This document shows, piece after piece, positions 1-9,707 of a stretch of DNA of 64,000 bases. The notes below the pieces were generated by a model, which was not told the origin of the DNA, ran no database searches, and saw only the letters and a list, made by a program, of their open reading frames with translations. Origin of the DNA: Mycolicibacterium sphagni (GTDB lineage: Bacteria > Actinomycetota > Actinomycetes > Mycobacteriales > Mycobacteriaceae); contig NZ_NOZR01000008.1 of the NCBI RefSeq assembly GCF_002250655.1, forward strand, positions 62,001 through 126,000, written 5' to 3'. Within the stretch, counting starts at the first letter, position 1, and each line of letters starts with the position of its first letter. The position numbers and the translations under genes are program-made.

Positions 1-1
1 C

Positions 2-157
2 GATGACGCGCGGGACCGGCTGGCGCACAACATCATCGGGCACGTCTCGGACGGCGTCAAAGAGCCGGTGCTGTCCCGGGTGTTCGATTACTGGCGCAAT
101 GTCGACCCCGACCTCGGCAAAAAAGTCGAAGAAGGAGTGCGCGCCGGGCTGGCATGA
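2..157 (+). CDS. Catalase, C-terminal fragment (5' end outside window)
   Basis: The window opens inside this gene; 51 codons and a TGA remain. The readable tail has RDRLAHNIIGHV, EPVLSRVFDYWRNVD and LGKKVEEGV, which matches the extreme C-terminus of clade-type haem catalases (the helical tail after the haem domain). The catalytic domain lies upstream and cannot be checked. The stop overlaps an in-frame ATG of the next gene, a peroxidase, so the two probably form a peroxide-defence unit. Assignment is from C-terminal similarity only. Confidence 0.75.
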   Translation, partial: DDARDRLAHNIIGHVSDGVKEPVLSRVFDYWRNVDPDLGKKVEEGVRAGLA

Positions 158-165
158 TCGATGCC

Positions 166-594
166 ATGAGTATCGATGTCACCTACACCGCGGAGTCCAC
201 GGCCAGCGGCGGGGGGCGCGACGGTCATGTGAAGTCCTCGGACAATCGAATAGATCTGGATACCAGGCCGCCGAAAGAGCTGGGCGGCAGCGGTGAGGGG
301 ACCAACCCCGAGCAGCTGTTCTCGGCGGGCTACGCCGCGTGTTTCCTGGGCGCGGTTCAGCTGGTAGCCCGCAAGGAGAAGATCTCGCTCGACAGTGCAT
401 CGGGCGTCACCGCGCAGGTCGGATTCGGCAAGGACGCCGACGGCGGGTATGGCATCACCGTGCGCCTCATCGGCTACCTCCCGGGTCTGGAGCACGCGCA
501 GGCCGAGGAGCTGATGAGCAAGGCGCACCAGCTGTGCCCGTACTCCAAGGCCACCCGCGGAAATATCGACGTCACGCTGGACGCCAGGGTCTGA
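166..594 (+). CDS. Organic hydroperoxide resistance protein (Ohr/OsmC family)
   Basis: Thiol peroxidase of the Ohr type, which reduces organic hydroperoxides in the cytoplasm using a reactive cysteine pair. The family signature is clear: YTAESTASGGGRDG at the N-terminus, the first redox cysteine in SAGYAACFLGA and the second in HQLCPYSKATRGN near the C-terminus, plus the conserved Arg in GGGRDG. From this ATG the protein is 142 residues, the usual Ohr length. An upstream ATG at 154 overlaps the catalase stop (ATGA) and would add four residues; I preferred the start that fits the family length. Its place directly after catalase supports a peroxide-detoxification role. Confidence 0.88.
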   Translation: MSIDVTYTAESTASGGGRDGHVKSSDNRIDLDTRPPKELGGSGEGTNPEQLFSAGYAACFLGAVQLVARKEKISLDSASGVTAQVGFGKDADGGYGITVRLIGYLPGLEHAQAEELMSKAHQLCPYSKATRGNIDVTLDARV

Positions 595-598
595 GGCG

Positions 599-1237
599 AT
601 GCGTCTTCGCGCGGCGACGGCCGTGTTGGTTGCCGGTGTCTGCTTGGCCGCACCGGCCAACGCCCGACCGTCGGATCCGGGTGTGGTGTCCTACGCCGTG
701 CTGGGCAAGGGATCGGTCGGCAATATCGTCGGCGCCCCGATGACGTGGGAATCGGTGAGCACTGATCCGGTGCAGGCGTTCTGGGTCGACCTGCCCGTCT
801 GCAACAACTGGGCTGACATCGGCCTGCCGGAGGTCTTCTACGATCCCGACCTGGCGTCGTTCAACAGCGCGACCACCCAGACGTCGGCGACCGACCAGAA
901 CCACCTCGTCAAGCAGGCCGTCGGGGTGTTCGCCACGGCCGACGCCGCCGCCCGAGCCTTCCGCCGCGTCACTGACCGCACCGTCGGCTGCGCCGGGCAG
1001 ACGACGGCCATGCACCTCGACGACGGGACGACGCAGGTGTGGTCGTTCGGCGGAGCCGCGCCCACCGCCACCGACGCGGTGTGGGTGAAACAAGAAGCGG
1101 GTACTGATCGGCGGTGCTTCACCCAGACCCGGCTGCGGGAGAACGTGCTGCTGCAGGCCAAGGTGTGCCAGTCCGGCAATGGCGGGCCCGCGGTGAACGT
1201 GCTCGCCGGCGCGATGCAGAACACGCTGGGTCAGTAG
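599..1237 (+). CDS. Secreted PknH-sensor-domain-like protein (Rv3705c-like)
   Basis: A 212-residue exported protein. The first 22 residues form a signal peptide (two Arg, a hydrophobic ALVAG/CLAAP core, APANA cleavage region). The mature part has two widely spaced cysteine pairs (VCNNW, VGCAGQ, RRCFTQ, KVCQSG), as in the extracellular sensor domain of PknH and related lipoproteins of mycobacteria. There is no lipobox cysteine at the cleavage site, so it is probably soluble or loosely envelope-associated. It starts four bases after the Ohr stop. Its position immediately upstream of egtA matches M. tuberculosis Rv3705c as I recall it. The ligand is unknown. Confidence 0.75.
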   Translation: MRLRAATAVLVAGVCLAAPANARPSDPGVVSYAVLGKGSVGNIVGAPMTWESVSTDPVQAFWVDLPVCNNWADIGLPEVFYDPDLASFNSATTQTSATDQNHLVKQAVGVFATADAAARAFRRVTDRTVGCAGQTTAMHLDDGTTQVWSFGGAAPTATDAVWVKQEAGTDRRCFTQTRLRENVLLQAKVCQSGNGGPAVNVLAGAMQNTLGQ

Positions 1238-1294
1238 CCACGTCACGGACTTGTCATCCGGGATCGAGGGAAATTTGTCGGTGCGGTCTGGAAG

Positions 1295-2593
1295 ATGGAA
1301 GCCATGACGTTTGTCGTCACGTCTGAGCCGGGCCGAGCACGCAGCGGGCCGGCCGCTGGCGAGCGCGTTCTGGCCAGCTCATCCTCGGCCGCATTGCACA
1401 TCGCCGGCGCCACTCTTGACGACGGTCCGGTCGGCCGGGTCGGCCTGGAACTCGAGGCGCACTGCTTCGACCTCAACGATCCGCGCCGTCGTCCGGACTG
1501 GTCGGAGCTCGGTGACGTGATCGCCACGGTGGGCTCCCTGCCCGGTGGCAGCGCCGTCACCGTGGAGCCGGGCGGCGCGGTCGAGCTGTCGGGCCCGCCG
1601 GCTCAAGGTCCGGTCGCCGCGATCGCCGGGCTCACCGCCGACCGTAAGGCCCTGCAATCGGCGTTCGCCGAGGCGGGCCTGGGCCTGGCACTGCTGGGCG
1701 CCGACCCGCTGCGGCGCCCGCACCGGATCAGCCCCGGTCCCCGCTATCAGGCCATGGAACGTTTCTTCGCCGCCTCGCACACCGGCGCCGCCGGCGCGGC
1801 GATGATGACGTCGACCGCCTCGATCCAGGTCAACCTCGACGCCGGCCCTCGCGACGGCTGGGCCGAGCGGGTACGGCTGGCGCATGCCCTCGGCCCGACG
1901 ATGATCGCGATCGCCGCCAACTCGCCACTGCTTGCCGGGCGGTTCACCGGATGGGTGTCCACCCGCCAACGCGTCTGGGGGCAGCTGGACTCCGCGCGGT
2001 GCGGCCCGATCCTGGGCGCCAGCGGCGACGACCCGTGCACCGACTGGGCCCGTTACGCGCTCAAGGCGCCGGTGATGCTGGTGCACAGCCCGGATGCGGT
2101 CGCGGTCACCCAACATGTGCCGTTCGCCGACTGGGCTGACGGCGTGGTGCTGCTGGGCGGGCGCCGGCCCACCACCGCCGACCTCGACTACCACCTGACC
2201 ACGTTGTTCCCGCCCGTGCGGCCGCGGCGCTTCCTGGAGATCCGCTACCTCGACAGCGTGCCCGACGACCTGTTGCCGGCCCTGGTGTTCCTGATGGTGA
2301 CGCTTCTCGATGATCCGGTCGCCGCCGAGCTCGCCGCCGAAGCCGTCGAGCCGGTCGCGACGGCGTGGGACCTCGCAGCCCGGGTCGGCCTGGCCGACAA
2401 CCGCTTGTATGAGGCGGCCAATCGTTGCGTGGCGGTGGCGGCCGAACGCGTGCCCGCGGAATTATCCGAGTCGATGCTGCGGTTGGTGCAGAACGTGGAG
2501 GATGGCCGCTGCCCAGCCGACGACTTCGCCGACCAAACCATTCGGAGCGGTATCGAGGGTGCCGTCCTGCAGATGGCCAGGCCGGCATCGTGA
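1295..2593 (+). CDS. egtA: Glutamate-cysteine ligase EgtA (ergothioneine pathway)
   Basis: Makes gamma-glutamylcysteine, the sulfur donor that EgtB joins to hercynine. The 432-residue length fits the family. Recognisable segments are [12 protein letters not shown] (glutamate-binding strand of the GCS fold), the [15 protein letters not shown] strand and the ANSPLLAG motif. It is the first gene of egtABCDE; its TGA overlaps the GTG of egtB. An alternative ATG lies three codons downstream (1304) and is equally plausible; neither has a clear Shine-Dalgarno sequence. The order and tight coupling of all five egt genes make the assignment secure. Confidence 0.93.
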   Translation: MEAMTFVVTSEPGRARSGPAAGERVLASSSSAALHIAGATLDDGPVGRVGLELEAHCFDLNDPRRRPDWSELGDVIATVGSLPGGSAVTVEPGGAVELSGPPAQGPVAAIAGLTADRKALQSAFAEAGLGLALLGADPLRRPHRISPGPRYQAMERFFAASHTGAAGAAMMTSTASIQVNLDAGPRDGWAERVRLAHALGPTMIAIAANSPLLAGRFTGWVSTRQRVWGQLDSARCGPILGASGDDPCTDWARYALKAPVMLVHSPDAVAVTQHVPFADWADGVVLLGGRRPTTADLDYHLTTLFPPVRPRRFLEIRYLDSVPDDLLPALVFLMVTLLDDPVAAELAAEAVEPVATAWDLAARVGLADNRLYEAANRCVAVAAERVPAELSESMLRLVQNVEDGRCPADDFADQTIRSGIEGAVLQMARPAS

Positions 2594-3876
2594 TCGGGCG
2601 CGAGATCCTGGCCCGTGACCTCGACCGGGCCCGCCAGCGCACCCTGACCCTCACCGACTTCGACGACGCCGAGCTGCATCGCCAGTACGACCCGCTGATG
2701 AGTCCGCTGGTGTGGGACCTCGCTCACATCGGGCAGCAGGAAGAGCTGTGGCTGCTGCGCGACGGCGACCCGCACCGGCCGGGCATGTTGCCCGCCAATA
2801 TCGAAGGCCTGTACGACGCGTTCGTGCACAGCCGGGCCAGCCGCGTCGACCTGCCGCTGCTCTCGCCGGCGCAGTCGCGCGCCTACTGCCGCAGCGTGCG
2901 GGCCGCGGCGCTCGACGTCCTGGACACCTTGCCCGAGCGCGATGACGACGCCGAGGTCGCGTTCCGCTTCGGCCTGGTGATCAGCCACGAGAACCAGCAC
3001 GACGAAACCATGCTGCAGGCACTCAATCTGCGCAGCGGCTCGCCGATCCTGGCCCAGCGCAGCACGCTGCCCGCCGGGCGCTCCTGGCTGGCCGGCACGT
3101 CGGTTCTGGTGGCCGGCGGTCCGTTCGTGCTCGGTGTCGATGTGCAAGCCGAACCTCTGTCGCTGGACAACGAGCGGCCCGCCCACGTGGTGGACGTCCC
3201 GGCCTTCCGGATAGGCCGCGTTCCCGTGACCAATGCCGAGTGGCGGCAGTTCGTCGACGACGGCGGCTACACGCAGCAGCGGTGGTGGTCACCGCGCGGG
3301 TGGGAGCATCGGGTTCAGGCCAACCTGACCTCACCCGAGTTCTGGAATCCCGACGGCAGCCGGACCCGGTTCGGCCATATCGAGGACATCCCCGGCGACG
3401 AACCCGTACAGCACGTCACCTTCTTCGAAGCCGAGGCCTACGCGTCGTGGGCGGGTGCGCGGTTGCCCACCGAAATCGAGTGGGAGAAGGCCGCGGCCTG
3501 GGATTGCGGTATCGGCGCCCGTCGCCGCTATCCGTGGGGTTCCGACGAACCGAATGAGCGGCTGGCCAATCTCGGCGGCGGGGCGCTGCGGCCCGCGCCC
3601 GTCGGTGCCTATCCCGCCGGGGCGTCGGCCTGCGGGGCCGAGCAGATGCTCGGCGACGTGTGGGAATGGACCACGTCGCCGCTGCGGCCGTGGCCCGGTT
3701 TCACGCCGATGATCTATCAGCGGTATTCGGAGCCGTTCTTCGACGGTGACTACAAGGTGCTGCGCGGCGGTTCGTGGGCGGTGGCCCCCGACACCCTGCG
3801 GCCCAGCTTCCGTAACTGGGATCACCCGATCCGCCGGCAGATATTCTCCGGTGTGCGACTGGCCTGGGACGCCTGA
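2590..3876 (+). CDS. egtB: Hercynine oxygenase EgtB
   Basis: Non-haem iron sulfoxide synthase that couples gamma-glutamylcysteine to hercynine with O2. The N-terminal DinB-like half holds the iron ligands: His in LAHIGQQEE (about residue 46) and HENQHDE (about 133 and 137). The C-terminal half is the formylglycine-generating-enzyme (sulfatase-modifying) fold, with [25 protein letters not shown] and [10 protein letters not shown]. The GTG at 2590 overlaps the egtA stop and gives 428 residues, the normal mycobacterial size. A longer in-frame extension to 2425 lies inside egtA and was not used. The stop overlaps the egtC ATG by one base, which suggests translational coupling. Confidence 0.95.
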   Translation: MIGREILARDLDRARQRTLTLTDFDDAELHRQYDPLMSPLVWDLAHIGQQEELWLLRDGDPHRPGMLPANIEGLYDAFVHSRASRVDLPLLSPAQSRAYCRSVRAAALDVLDTLPERDDDAEVAFRFGLVISHENQHDETMLQALNLRSGSPILAQRSTLPAGRSWLAGTSVLVAGGPFVLGVDVQAEPLSLDNERPAHVVDVPAFRIGRVPVTNAEWRQFVDDGGYTQQRWWSPRGWEHRVQANLTSPEFWNPDGSRTRFGHIEDIPGDEPVQHVTFFEAEAYASWAGARLPTEIEWEKAAAWDCGIGARRRYPWGSDEPNERLANLGGGALRPAPVGAYPAGASACGAEQMLGDVWEWTTSPLRPWPGFTPMIYQRYSEPFFDGDYKVLRGGSWAVAPDTLRPSFRNWDHPIRRQIFSGVRLAWDA

Positions 3877-4568
3877 TGTGCCGGCATCTCGGATGGCTGG
3901 GTGAGCCGGTGTCGGTCGCCTCGCTGGTGCTCGATCCGCCGTGCGGCTTGCGCGTGCAGTCCTATGCGCCGCGCCGGCAGAAGCACGGGCTGATCAACGC
4001 CGATGGCTGGGGCGTGGGCTTTTTCGACCACGGGGAAGTGCGAAGGTGGTGCAGTGCCGCTCCGCTGTGGGGCGACGTGTCATTCGCCTCGGTGGCACCG
4101 GCGTTGCGCAGCGGCTGTGTGGTCGCCGCAGTGCGCTCTGCCACGGTGGGCATGCCCATCGAGGCCAGCGCCACTGCGCCGTTCAGCGACGGCAGCTGGC
4201 TGCTGTCGCACAACGGAGTCGTCGACCGCGGGGTGCTGCCAGCGACCCGTGCCGCCGAATCGACGGTCGACAGCGCGGTACTGGCCGCGCTGATCTTCGA
4301 CCGTGGCCTGGATCGTCTCGCCGACACGATCGCCGAGGTCGGTGCGGCCGATCCGGGCGCCCGACTGAACATCTTGGCGGCCAACGGATCTCGTCTTTTG
4401 GCTACCACCTGGGGTGACACGTTGTCGATACTGCGCCGCGACGACGGCGTGGTGTTGGCCAGCGAACCCTATGACGACCATCCCGACTGGCAGGACATTC
4501 CCGACCGTCACCTGGTCGACGTGGGCGTGGGCCGAGTGGAGCTGACACCGCTGAAAGGATCTTCGTGA
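3876..4568 (+). CDS. egtC: Gamma-glutamyl-hercynylcysteine sulfoxide hydrolase EgtC
   Basis: Class II glutamine-amidotransferase-type hydrolase that removes the glutamyl group from the EgtB product. It begins MCRHLGW, so after Met removal Cys2 is the N-terminal nucleophile. The [22 protein letters not shown] and LSHNGVVD segments are the Ntn-hydrolase substrate-binding motifs. It is 230 residues, full length. It overlaps egtB by one base and egtD by four (GTGA), inside the five-gene operon. Confidence 0.94.
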   Translation: MCRHLGWLGEPVSVASLVLDPPCGLRVQSYAPRRQKHGLINADGWGVGFFDHGEVRRWCSAAPLWGDVSFASVAPALRSGCVVAAVRSATVGMPIEASATAPFSDGSWLLSHNGVVDRGVLPATRAAESTVDSAVLAALIFDRGLDRLADTIAEVGAADPGARLNILAANGSRLLATTWGDTLSILRRDDGVVLASEPYDDHPDWQDIPDRHLVDVGVGRVELTPLKGSS

Positions 4569-5530
4569 CGTTCACGCTGTCGAACTTCCTAGCCGCCGAC
4601 TCTGCCGCGCACGCACTGCGCAACGACGTGCTGACCGGCTTGGCCCAGAATCCGAAATCGTTGCCGCCCAAGTGGTTCTATGACGCAGTCGGCAGTGATT
4701 TGTTCGAGCAGATAACCCGGCTGCCGGAGTATTACCCGACCCGGGCCGAGGCGCAGATTCTGCGCACCCAATCACCGGCGATCGCCGCGGCCAGTGGTGC
4801 GGACACCTTGGTGGAACTCGGCAGCGGCACCTCGGAGAAGACCCGGTTGCTGCTGACCGCCTTGCACGCCACCGGATTACTGCGCCGATTCATCCCCTTC
4901 GACGTCGACTCAAGCGTGCTGGAATCAGCAGGTGCGGCATTGGGAAGTGAGTACCCGGATCTCGAGATCGATGCTGTGTGTGGCGATTTCGAGGAACACC
5001 TGGCCAAGATCCCGAGCGGCGGCCGACGGCTGTTCGTCTTCCTCGGCTCCACCATCGGCAACCTGACACCCGGGCCGCGCGCGCAGTTCCTGGCGTCGCT
5101 GGCCGACGTACTGGACCCCGGGGACAGCCTGCTGCTGGGCACCGACCTGGTCAAGGAAACCGGTCGGCTGGTCCGCGCCTATGACGACAGCTCTGGTGTC
5201 ACAGCCCGGTTCAACCTCAATGTGCTCGCGGTGGTCAACCGCGAACTAAACGCGAACTTCGACATCGCGGGCTTCCAGCATGTCGCCCGCTGGAACGGCG
5301 ACGAGGAGCGCATCGAAATGTGTTTGCGGGCAACGACTCCGCAGCAGGTTCGCGTCGACGGGCTCGGGCTCGAAGTCGGCTTCGCGGCCGGGGAGGAAAT
5401 GCTCACTGAGGTGTCGTGCAAGTTCCGCCCGGATTCCGTCGCGCAGGAACTCGCCGCAGCCGGGCTGCGCCGCACCCACTGGTGGACCGATGAGGCGGGC
5501 GACTTCGGCCTGTCGCTGGCGGTGAAGTGA
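4565..5530 (+). CDS. egtD: Histidine N-alpha-methyltransferase EgtD
   Basis: Methylates histidine three times with SAM to give hercynine, the first committed step of ergothioneine synthesis. It is 321 residues, as usual. The SAM site is [14 protein letters not shown] at about residues 81-94, and [17 protein letters not shown] near the N-terminus is typical of the family (old name DUF2260). The FLGSTIGNL and GTDLVKE strands follow. The GTG at 4565 overlaps the egtC stop, and its own stop overlaps the egtE GTG. Confidence 0.95.
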   Translation: MTFTLSNFLAADSAAHALRNDVLTGLAQNPKSLPPKWFYDAVGSDLFEQITRLPEYYPTRAEAQILRTQSPAIAAASGADTLVELGSGTSEKTRLLLTALHATGLLRRFIPFDVDSSVLESAGAALGSEYPDLEIDAVCGDFEEHLAKIPSGGRRLFVFLGSTIGNLTPGPRAQFLASLADVLDPGDSLLLGTDLVKETGRLVRAYDDSSGVTARFNLNVLAVVNRELNANFDIAGFQHVARWNGDEERIEMCLRATTPQQVRVDGLGLEVGFAAGEEMLTEVSCKFRPDSVAQELAAAGLRRTHWWTDEAGDFGLSLAVK

Positions 5531-6642
5531 GCACGCCGGAGACTCTGGCGCAGAGCTGGCGTGATGCCCGGTTGCCTGCTGCCGGTGTGCACCTCGACAA
5601 CGCCGCATGTTCGCGCCAGAGCCTGGCCGCGATCGAGGCTGCCGCCGCACATGCGCGCCATGAGTCTGAAGTCGGTGGGTACGTCGCCGCGCAGGCAGCC
5701 GCACCAGCTCTCGATGCCGGCCGAGCCGGCGTCGCCGCGCTCACCGGGATGTCGCCCGAGGACGTGGTTTTCACCACCGGGTCAGGCAACGCTCTGCATC
5801 TATTGCTCGGCGTGTGGCCGATGGAGCGCACAGTGGCGTGTCTGCCCGGCGAGTACGGACCCAACCTGGCCGAGTTCGCGACAAGCGGATTCACCTGGAG
5901 AGCGCTGCCGGTGGACGGCCTGGGCCGGGTCGATCCCGATGCCGCACGAACGGTGTTGGCCGACGATCCGCCGGCGATGGTGCACCTGACCGCGGTCGGC
6001 AGCCACCGCGGTGTGGTGCAGCCGGTCGACGCGGTCGCGGCCGTGTGCCGCGAGATCGGTGTTCCGCTCGTCGTCGACGCGGCCCAGGCCCTGGCTCAGA
6101 TCGATTGCGTGGCCCATGCCGACGCGGTTTACTCGTCGTCGCGCAAGTGGCTGGCCGGCCCGCGCGGCGTCGGGGTGTTGGCGGTGCGTCCGGCGCTGGC
6201 CGACCTGCTGCAGTCCCCGGAGTGGGCCGGGCCGTTATCGGCGCTGCAATGCCTGGAGTTCGGCGAGGCCAATATTGCTGCACGGGTTGGCTTTTCGGTA
6301 GCAGTCGGACAGCACTTGGCCGCCGGGCCCGAGGCGGTTCGCCAGCGGCTGGCTTCGCTGGGGAACCTCACCCGCACGATTCTGGCCGACGTGCCGGGCT
6401 GGCGGGTGGTGGAACCTGACGACGAGCCCACCGCGATCACCACCTTGGCGCCGACCGACGGCGCCGACCCGGTGCAGGTGCGTGCGCGGCTGCTCGCCGA
6501 GCACGGCATCGTGACCACCGTGGCCGGTGTCGAGCGCGCGCCGCTCGAGCTCACGGCGCCGGTGCTACGAGTGTCGCCGCACGTCGACGCCTACGCCGAG
6601 GACATCGAAACCTTCGCAACCGCGCTGCGCAGCGTAACCTGA
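5527..6642 (+). CDS. egtE: Hercynylcysteine sulfoxide C-S lyase EgtE (PLP-dependent)
   Basis: Class-V aminotransferase-fold enzyme that cleaves the C-S bond to release ergothioneine. The PLP lysine is in [12 protein letters not shown] (about K207) and the pyridine-N Asp is in VVDAAQA (about D184). The [13 protein letters not shown] segment binds the phosphate. It is 371 residues and the last gene of the operon. The GTG start overlaps the egtD TGA in a GTGA. No intrinsic terminator is evident between it and the convergent methyltransferase 34 bases away. Confidence 0.92.
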   Translation: MSTPETLAQSWRDARLPAAGVHLDNAACSRQSLAAIEAAAAHARHESEVGGYVAAQAAAPALDAGRAGVAALTGMSPEDVVFTTGSGNALHLLLGVWPMERTVACLPGEYGPNLAEFATSGFTWRALPVDGLGRVDPDAARTVLADDPPAMVHLTAVGSHRGVVQPVDAVAAVCREIGVPLVVDAAQALAQIDCVAHADAVYSSSRKWLAGPRGVGVLAVRPALADLLQSPEWAGPLSALQCLEFGEANIAARVGFSVAVGQHLAAGPEAVRQRLASLGNLTRTILADVPGWRVVEPDDEPTAITTLAPTDGADPVQVRARLLAEHGIVTTVAGVERAPLELTAPVLRVSPHVDAYAEDIETFATALRSVT

Positions 6643-6676
6643 AGCGGCTCAGTATTTCCCAGCGCAACCCATAGAT

Positions 6677-7363
6677 TCAAACCGCTTTATGTGCGCTGAG
6701 CAGGAATGCCGGCATCTTCGTCCGGCCCTTCTCGTCGAGATCGAAGGGCTTCGGGACGGTAGGTACGTCGGGTATCTCGGGCTGGTAGGCGTGGATGTGC
6801 GCCGGGCGAATCTCATCGATCACGAAGTGCTTCGACACCGCAGCGCGTAGCTCGTCTTCGTCGACCTCGTTGGGCTTGGCCTCCAGATGCGGCGGGAAGG
6901 CGCCCTTCGCGAATACGAGCACGTACAGCTTCGCGCCCGGGGCGGCCGCGCGGTGGATTGAATGCAAGTAGGCATCGCGTGCCTCGACCGGCAGCGAATG
7001 AAACAGTGTGCTGTCGACGATCGTGTCGAAGCGGTCGTCGTAGCCGGTGAACGAGGTGATATCGCCGGACACGAAGGTGGCGCCGGTCAGGCCACGTTCC
7101 TGTGCGGCTTTGGTCGCCGCGGCGATGGCAGTCGGCGACAGGTCGATGCCGACGACGGTGCTGCCCGCGGCGGCCAGCGTCAAGGACAACTCGGCATGTC
7201 CGCACCCGGCGTCGAGCACGGCACCGGTGATCTTCCCGTCCCGGATCAGTGCCGCCAACTCGGGTTGGGGTTCGCCGATGTTCCACGGCGGCGGGCCCGG
7301 GAAGTCGCCTTCCTCCCGGTAGATGCTGTCCCAGTCCATCAGTTCAGAATCCATGGCCCCCAA
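6677..7363 (-). CDS. Class I SAM-dependent methyltransferase (Rv3699-like)
   Basis: A 228-residue Rossmann methyltransferase. SAM motif I is VLDAGCGHAEL, motif II is VVGIDLSPTAI and motif IV is FDTIVDSTLFHSLP, which resembles the TehB/UbiE-type subfamily. The N-terminal WDSIYREEGDFPGPPPWNIGEPQ is typical of an actinobacterial group of unknown substrate. A second ATG three codons in (7354) could be the start. It is convergent with egtE and lies just downstream of the GCS2-like gene in the same direction, so the two may be co-transcribed. The substrate is not known. Confidence 0.78.
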   Translation of the reverse strand: MGAMDSELMDWDSIYREEGDFPGPPPWNIGEPQPELAALIRDGKITGAVLDAGCGHAELSLTLAAAGSTVVGIDLSPTAIAAATKAAQERGLTGATFVSGDITSFTGYDDRFDTIVDSTLFHSLPVEARDAYLHSIHRAAAPGAKLYVLVFAKGAFPPHLEAKPNEVDEDELRAAVSKHFVIDEIRPAHIHAYQPEIPDVPTVPKPFDLDEKGRTKMPAFLLSAHKAV

Positions 7364-7364
7364 C

Positions 7365-8846
7365 CTACTCCGCGTCGACGGGCCAGGTGTGTACCGGTTC
7401 GTTGCTGTGCATCAGCTCGCAGTACCGGCGCAGCATCTCGGCCAGCGCTTGCGGACGCGCAATGCCCTGGCGCTGTAGTGCCTGTACCGTCGCGACCTGC
7501 CACACCGATCCGTTACGGCCGGTCTTGGCGCGCCCCTCGATGACCCCGAGATAGCGGTCGCGCACCTCGGCCGCCACGCCCCAGCGGCGCAACCCTTCGT
7601 CGGCCAACGGCAACAAGGTGCGCAGCACCAGTTCGTCAGGGGTGATCTCGCCGAGGCCGGGCCAGTAGAGCCGGGCGTCCATGCCGTGCCGGGCGGCCTC
7701 GATGAAATTGTCATGTGCGGCAGTGAAACTCATCTTCGTCCACAGTGGGCGGTCCTCTTCGGACAGCATGCGCAGCGCGCCGTAGTAGAACGCCGAGTTG
7801 GCCAGCATGTCGACGACTGTCGGCCCGGCGGGCAACACCCGGTTCTCCACCCGCAGATGCGGCCGGCCGTTGACGACGTCGTAGACCGGGCGGTTCCAGC
7901 GGTACACGGTGCCGTTGTGCAACCGTAGTTCCGGTAGTTGCGGGGTCCGCCCGGCGGCCAATTCCGCGACCGGGTCTTCATCGGACAGCTCCGGCAGCAG
8001 CGAGGGAAAATAGCGGACGTTCTCCTCGAAAAGGTCGAAGATCGAGGTGATCCAGCGCTCTCCGAACCACACTCGCGGGCGCACGCCCTGAGCCTTGAGC
8101 TCGTCGGGTCGGGTGTCGGTAGCCTGGGCGAACAACTCGATGCGGGTCTCGGCCCACAACTGGTGGCCGAAGAAGTACGGCGAATTGGCGCCAAGGGCAA
8201 GCTGCGGGGCGGCGAGTACCTGTGCCGCGTTCCAGTTGGCGGCGAAGTCGGCGGGGGATACCTGCAGATGCAATTGCATACTGGTGCAGGCGGATTCGGG
8301 TGCGATGGACTCCGCATGCAGGCTCAGCCGCTCGGGCCCGGTGATGTCGATGAGGATGTCCTCGCCGCGCGCGGTGAAGATCGAGTCGTTGAGCGCCTGG
8401 TAGCGCAGGGATGGGCTCATCCAGCTGCCAGTCAGGTGCTGCGGCATCAGCGTCGGCAGGATGCCGATCATCACGATGTGGGCGTCGTCGGTGTTGGCCT
8501 TGGTCTCGGCGGCGTTCAGGCTGGCGCGGACCTCGGCCTCCAGCTCCAATGCGGTGCGGCCGGGCAGCGGGCGCGGCGGGACGTTGAATTCGATGTTGTA
8601 GGCGCCCAATTCGGTCTGGTACGCCGGATCCGCGATCGCAGCCAGCACTTCCTGGTTGGACATCGCCGGTTGGTAGTCACCGTCGACCAGGTTGCATTCG
8701 ATCTCCATGCCGGTCAGTGGCCGGTCGAACTCGAAACTGGACTGCGTCAGCATCGTTTCGAATACGTCCAGGCACAGCGCAACCTTGCGCCGGTACTCCT
8801 GCCGGTGCGCCCGGTTGTAGCTGGCCTGCTTGACCTCATCCCCCAC
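7365..8846 (-). CDS. GCS2-family glutamate-cysteine-ligase-like protein (Rv3698-like)
   Basis: A 493-residue carboxylate-amine ligase fold protein. Recognisable segments are GMEIECNLVDGDYQP (the substrate-binding EIE strand), YNIEFNVPPRPL, TSMQLHLQVSP, LGANSPYFFGHQLWAETRIELF and HLRVENRVLPAGPTVVDMLANSAFYYG, all in the order of the YbdK/GCS2 family. It is longer than YbdK (about 370 residues), with an extra C-terminal helical region. The real substrate is unproven; glutamate plus an amine is an inference. It sits two genes from the ergothioneine operon and ends one base before the methyltransferase start. Confidence 0.8.
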   Translation of the reverse strand: MGDEVKQASYNRAHRQEYRRKVALCLDVFETMLTQSSFEFDRPLTGMEIECNLVDGDYQPAMSNQEVLAAIADPAYQTELGAYNIEFNVPPRPLPGRTALELEAEVRASLNAAETKANTDDAHIVMIGILPTLMPQHLTGSWMSPSLRYQALNDSIFTARGEDILIDITGPERLSLHAESIAPESACTSMQLHLQVSPADFAANWNAAQVLAAPQLALGANSPYFFGHQLWAETRIELFAQATDTRPDELKAQGVRPRVWFGERWITSIFDLFEENVRYFPSLLPELSDEDPVAELAAGRTPQLPELRLHNGTVYRWNRPVYDVVNGRPHLRVENRVLPAGPTVVDMLANSAFYYGALRMLSEEDRPLWTKMSFTAAHDNFIEAARHGMDARLYWPGLGEITPDELVLRTLLPLADEGLRRWGVAAEVRDRYLGVIEGRAKTGRNGSVWQVATVQALQRQGIARPQALAEMLRRYCELMHSNEPVHTWPVDAE

Positions 8847-8896
8847 GGGGTCGATGCAACCGGTTCAGCGCAGGCTGCGCAAGCAAATCGCCGAGA

Positions 8897-9646
8897 TCAG
8901 CCGCGCCGGCGGGCGCGCACCACCTGCCGGTCGAACGGGTTGGTGCTGACGTCGACGTCGATGCCGGCGTGGGCGCCGAGGGCCCGCAGCGCCGAAGGGC
9001 TGTAAGAACGCAGGGAACTGATCAATCCGTCGTGCGCGAACGGCCACCACAGCGCCAGCGGTGCGAGCGCCGCCAGTTTGGCGACATGCAGCGGCGAGGG
9101 TACCCGGGGCAGGTCGATCACCAGCATCTCGCCGGCCACCCGGGTGCCCTCGGCGAGGACCCGCGCGGCTTGCGCCGGCCGAAGATGATGAAACGACAAC
9201 GCGAAGACGGCCAGGTCGAACGAGCCGTCGGCGGCGTCGATGGCCGTCGCGTCGACGGGGCGCACGGTGGCGCGCGGGTTATCACCGAGATCCGAGGCGG
9301 CCATCGCCGCTACGGATTCCGGATTGACGTCGGAGACCGTGACGTGGGCGGTGGGGTGCTGTTCGAGCAGCCGGCGGCTCAGCGCGCCATGGCCCGCACC
9401 GAGTTCGAGGATCGTCGGGTCCACGATGTCGGCCACCTCGCGCAGCACCAACGCGGCGTTGCGATCATGCTCGCCGAACAGTGAGCCGATTCGGTCGAGG
9501 GCCGACACGATCGCGCGCTTGACCTCGTCGTCGACGTCGTCGCGGTCGAGGTATTCCGGGCAATCGGTCTCCAGCAGGCGATCAAGCCAGGACGCGTCCG
9601 GACCGCCGCGGGGCATGTCGGCGATGTCGGTGACCTCATTTGCCAT
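8897..9646 (-). CDS. Class I SAM-dependent methyltransferase
   Basis: Rossmann-fold methyltransferase with TILELGAGHGALSRRLLE (motif I), VTVSDVNPESVAAM (motif II) and FDLAVFALSFHHL (motif IV, the FHHL form). The C-terminus has LRSYSPSALRALG, common in small-molecule methyltransferases of actinobacteria. I start it at the ATG giving MANEVTDIADMPRGG (249 residues), because the longer reading runs into the divergent glycerol kinase gene. It replaces what I recall as a toxin-antitoxin pair at this spot in M. tuberculosis. The substrate is unknown. Confidence 0.68.
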   Translation of the reverse strand: MANEVTDIADMPRGGPDASWLDRLLETDCPEYLDRDDVDDEVKRAIVSALDRIGSLFGEHDRNAALVLREVADIVDPTILELGAGHGALSRRLLEQHPTAHVTVSDVNPESVAAMAASDLGDNPRATVRPVDATAIDAADGSFDLAVFALSFHHLRPAQAARVLAEGTRVAGEMLVIDLPRVPSPLHVAKLAALAPLALWWPFAHDGLISSLRSYSPSALRALGAHAGIDVDVSTNPFDRQVVRARRRG

Positions 9647-9707
9647 GTAGGCCATCATGGACGAAACGGCTGCCACATCCGCAGCGCCGCACGTCAGAGG
9701 AGCACCG

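Noticed and set aside
2425..2589. Longer N-terminus of EgtB
   Set aside because: It lies wholly inside egtA, and the GTG at 2590 gives the normal length and a standard stop/start overlap.
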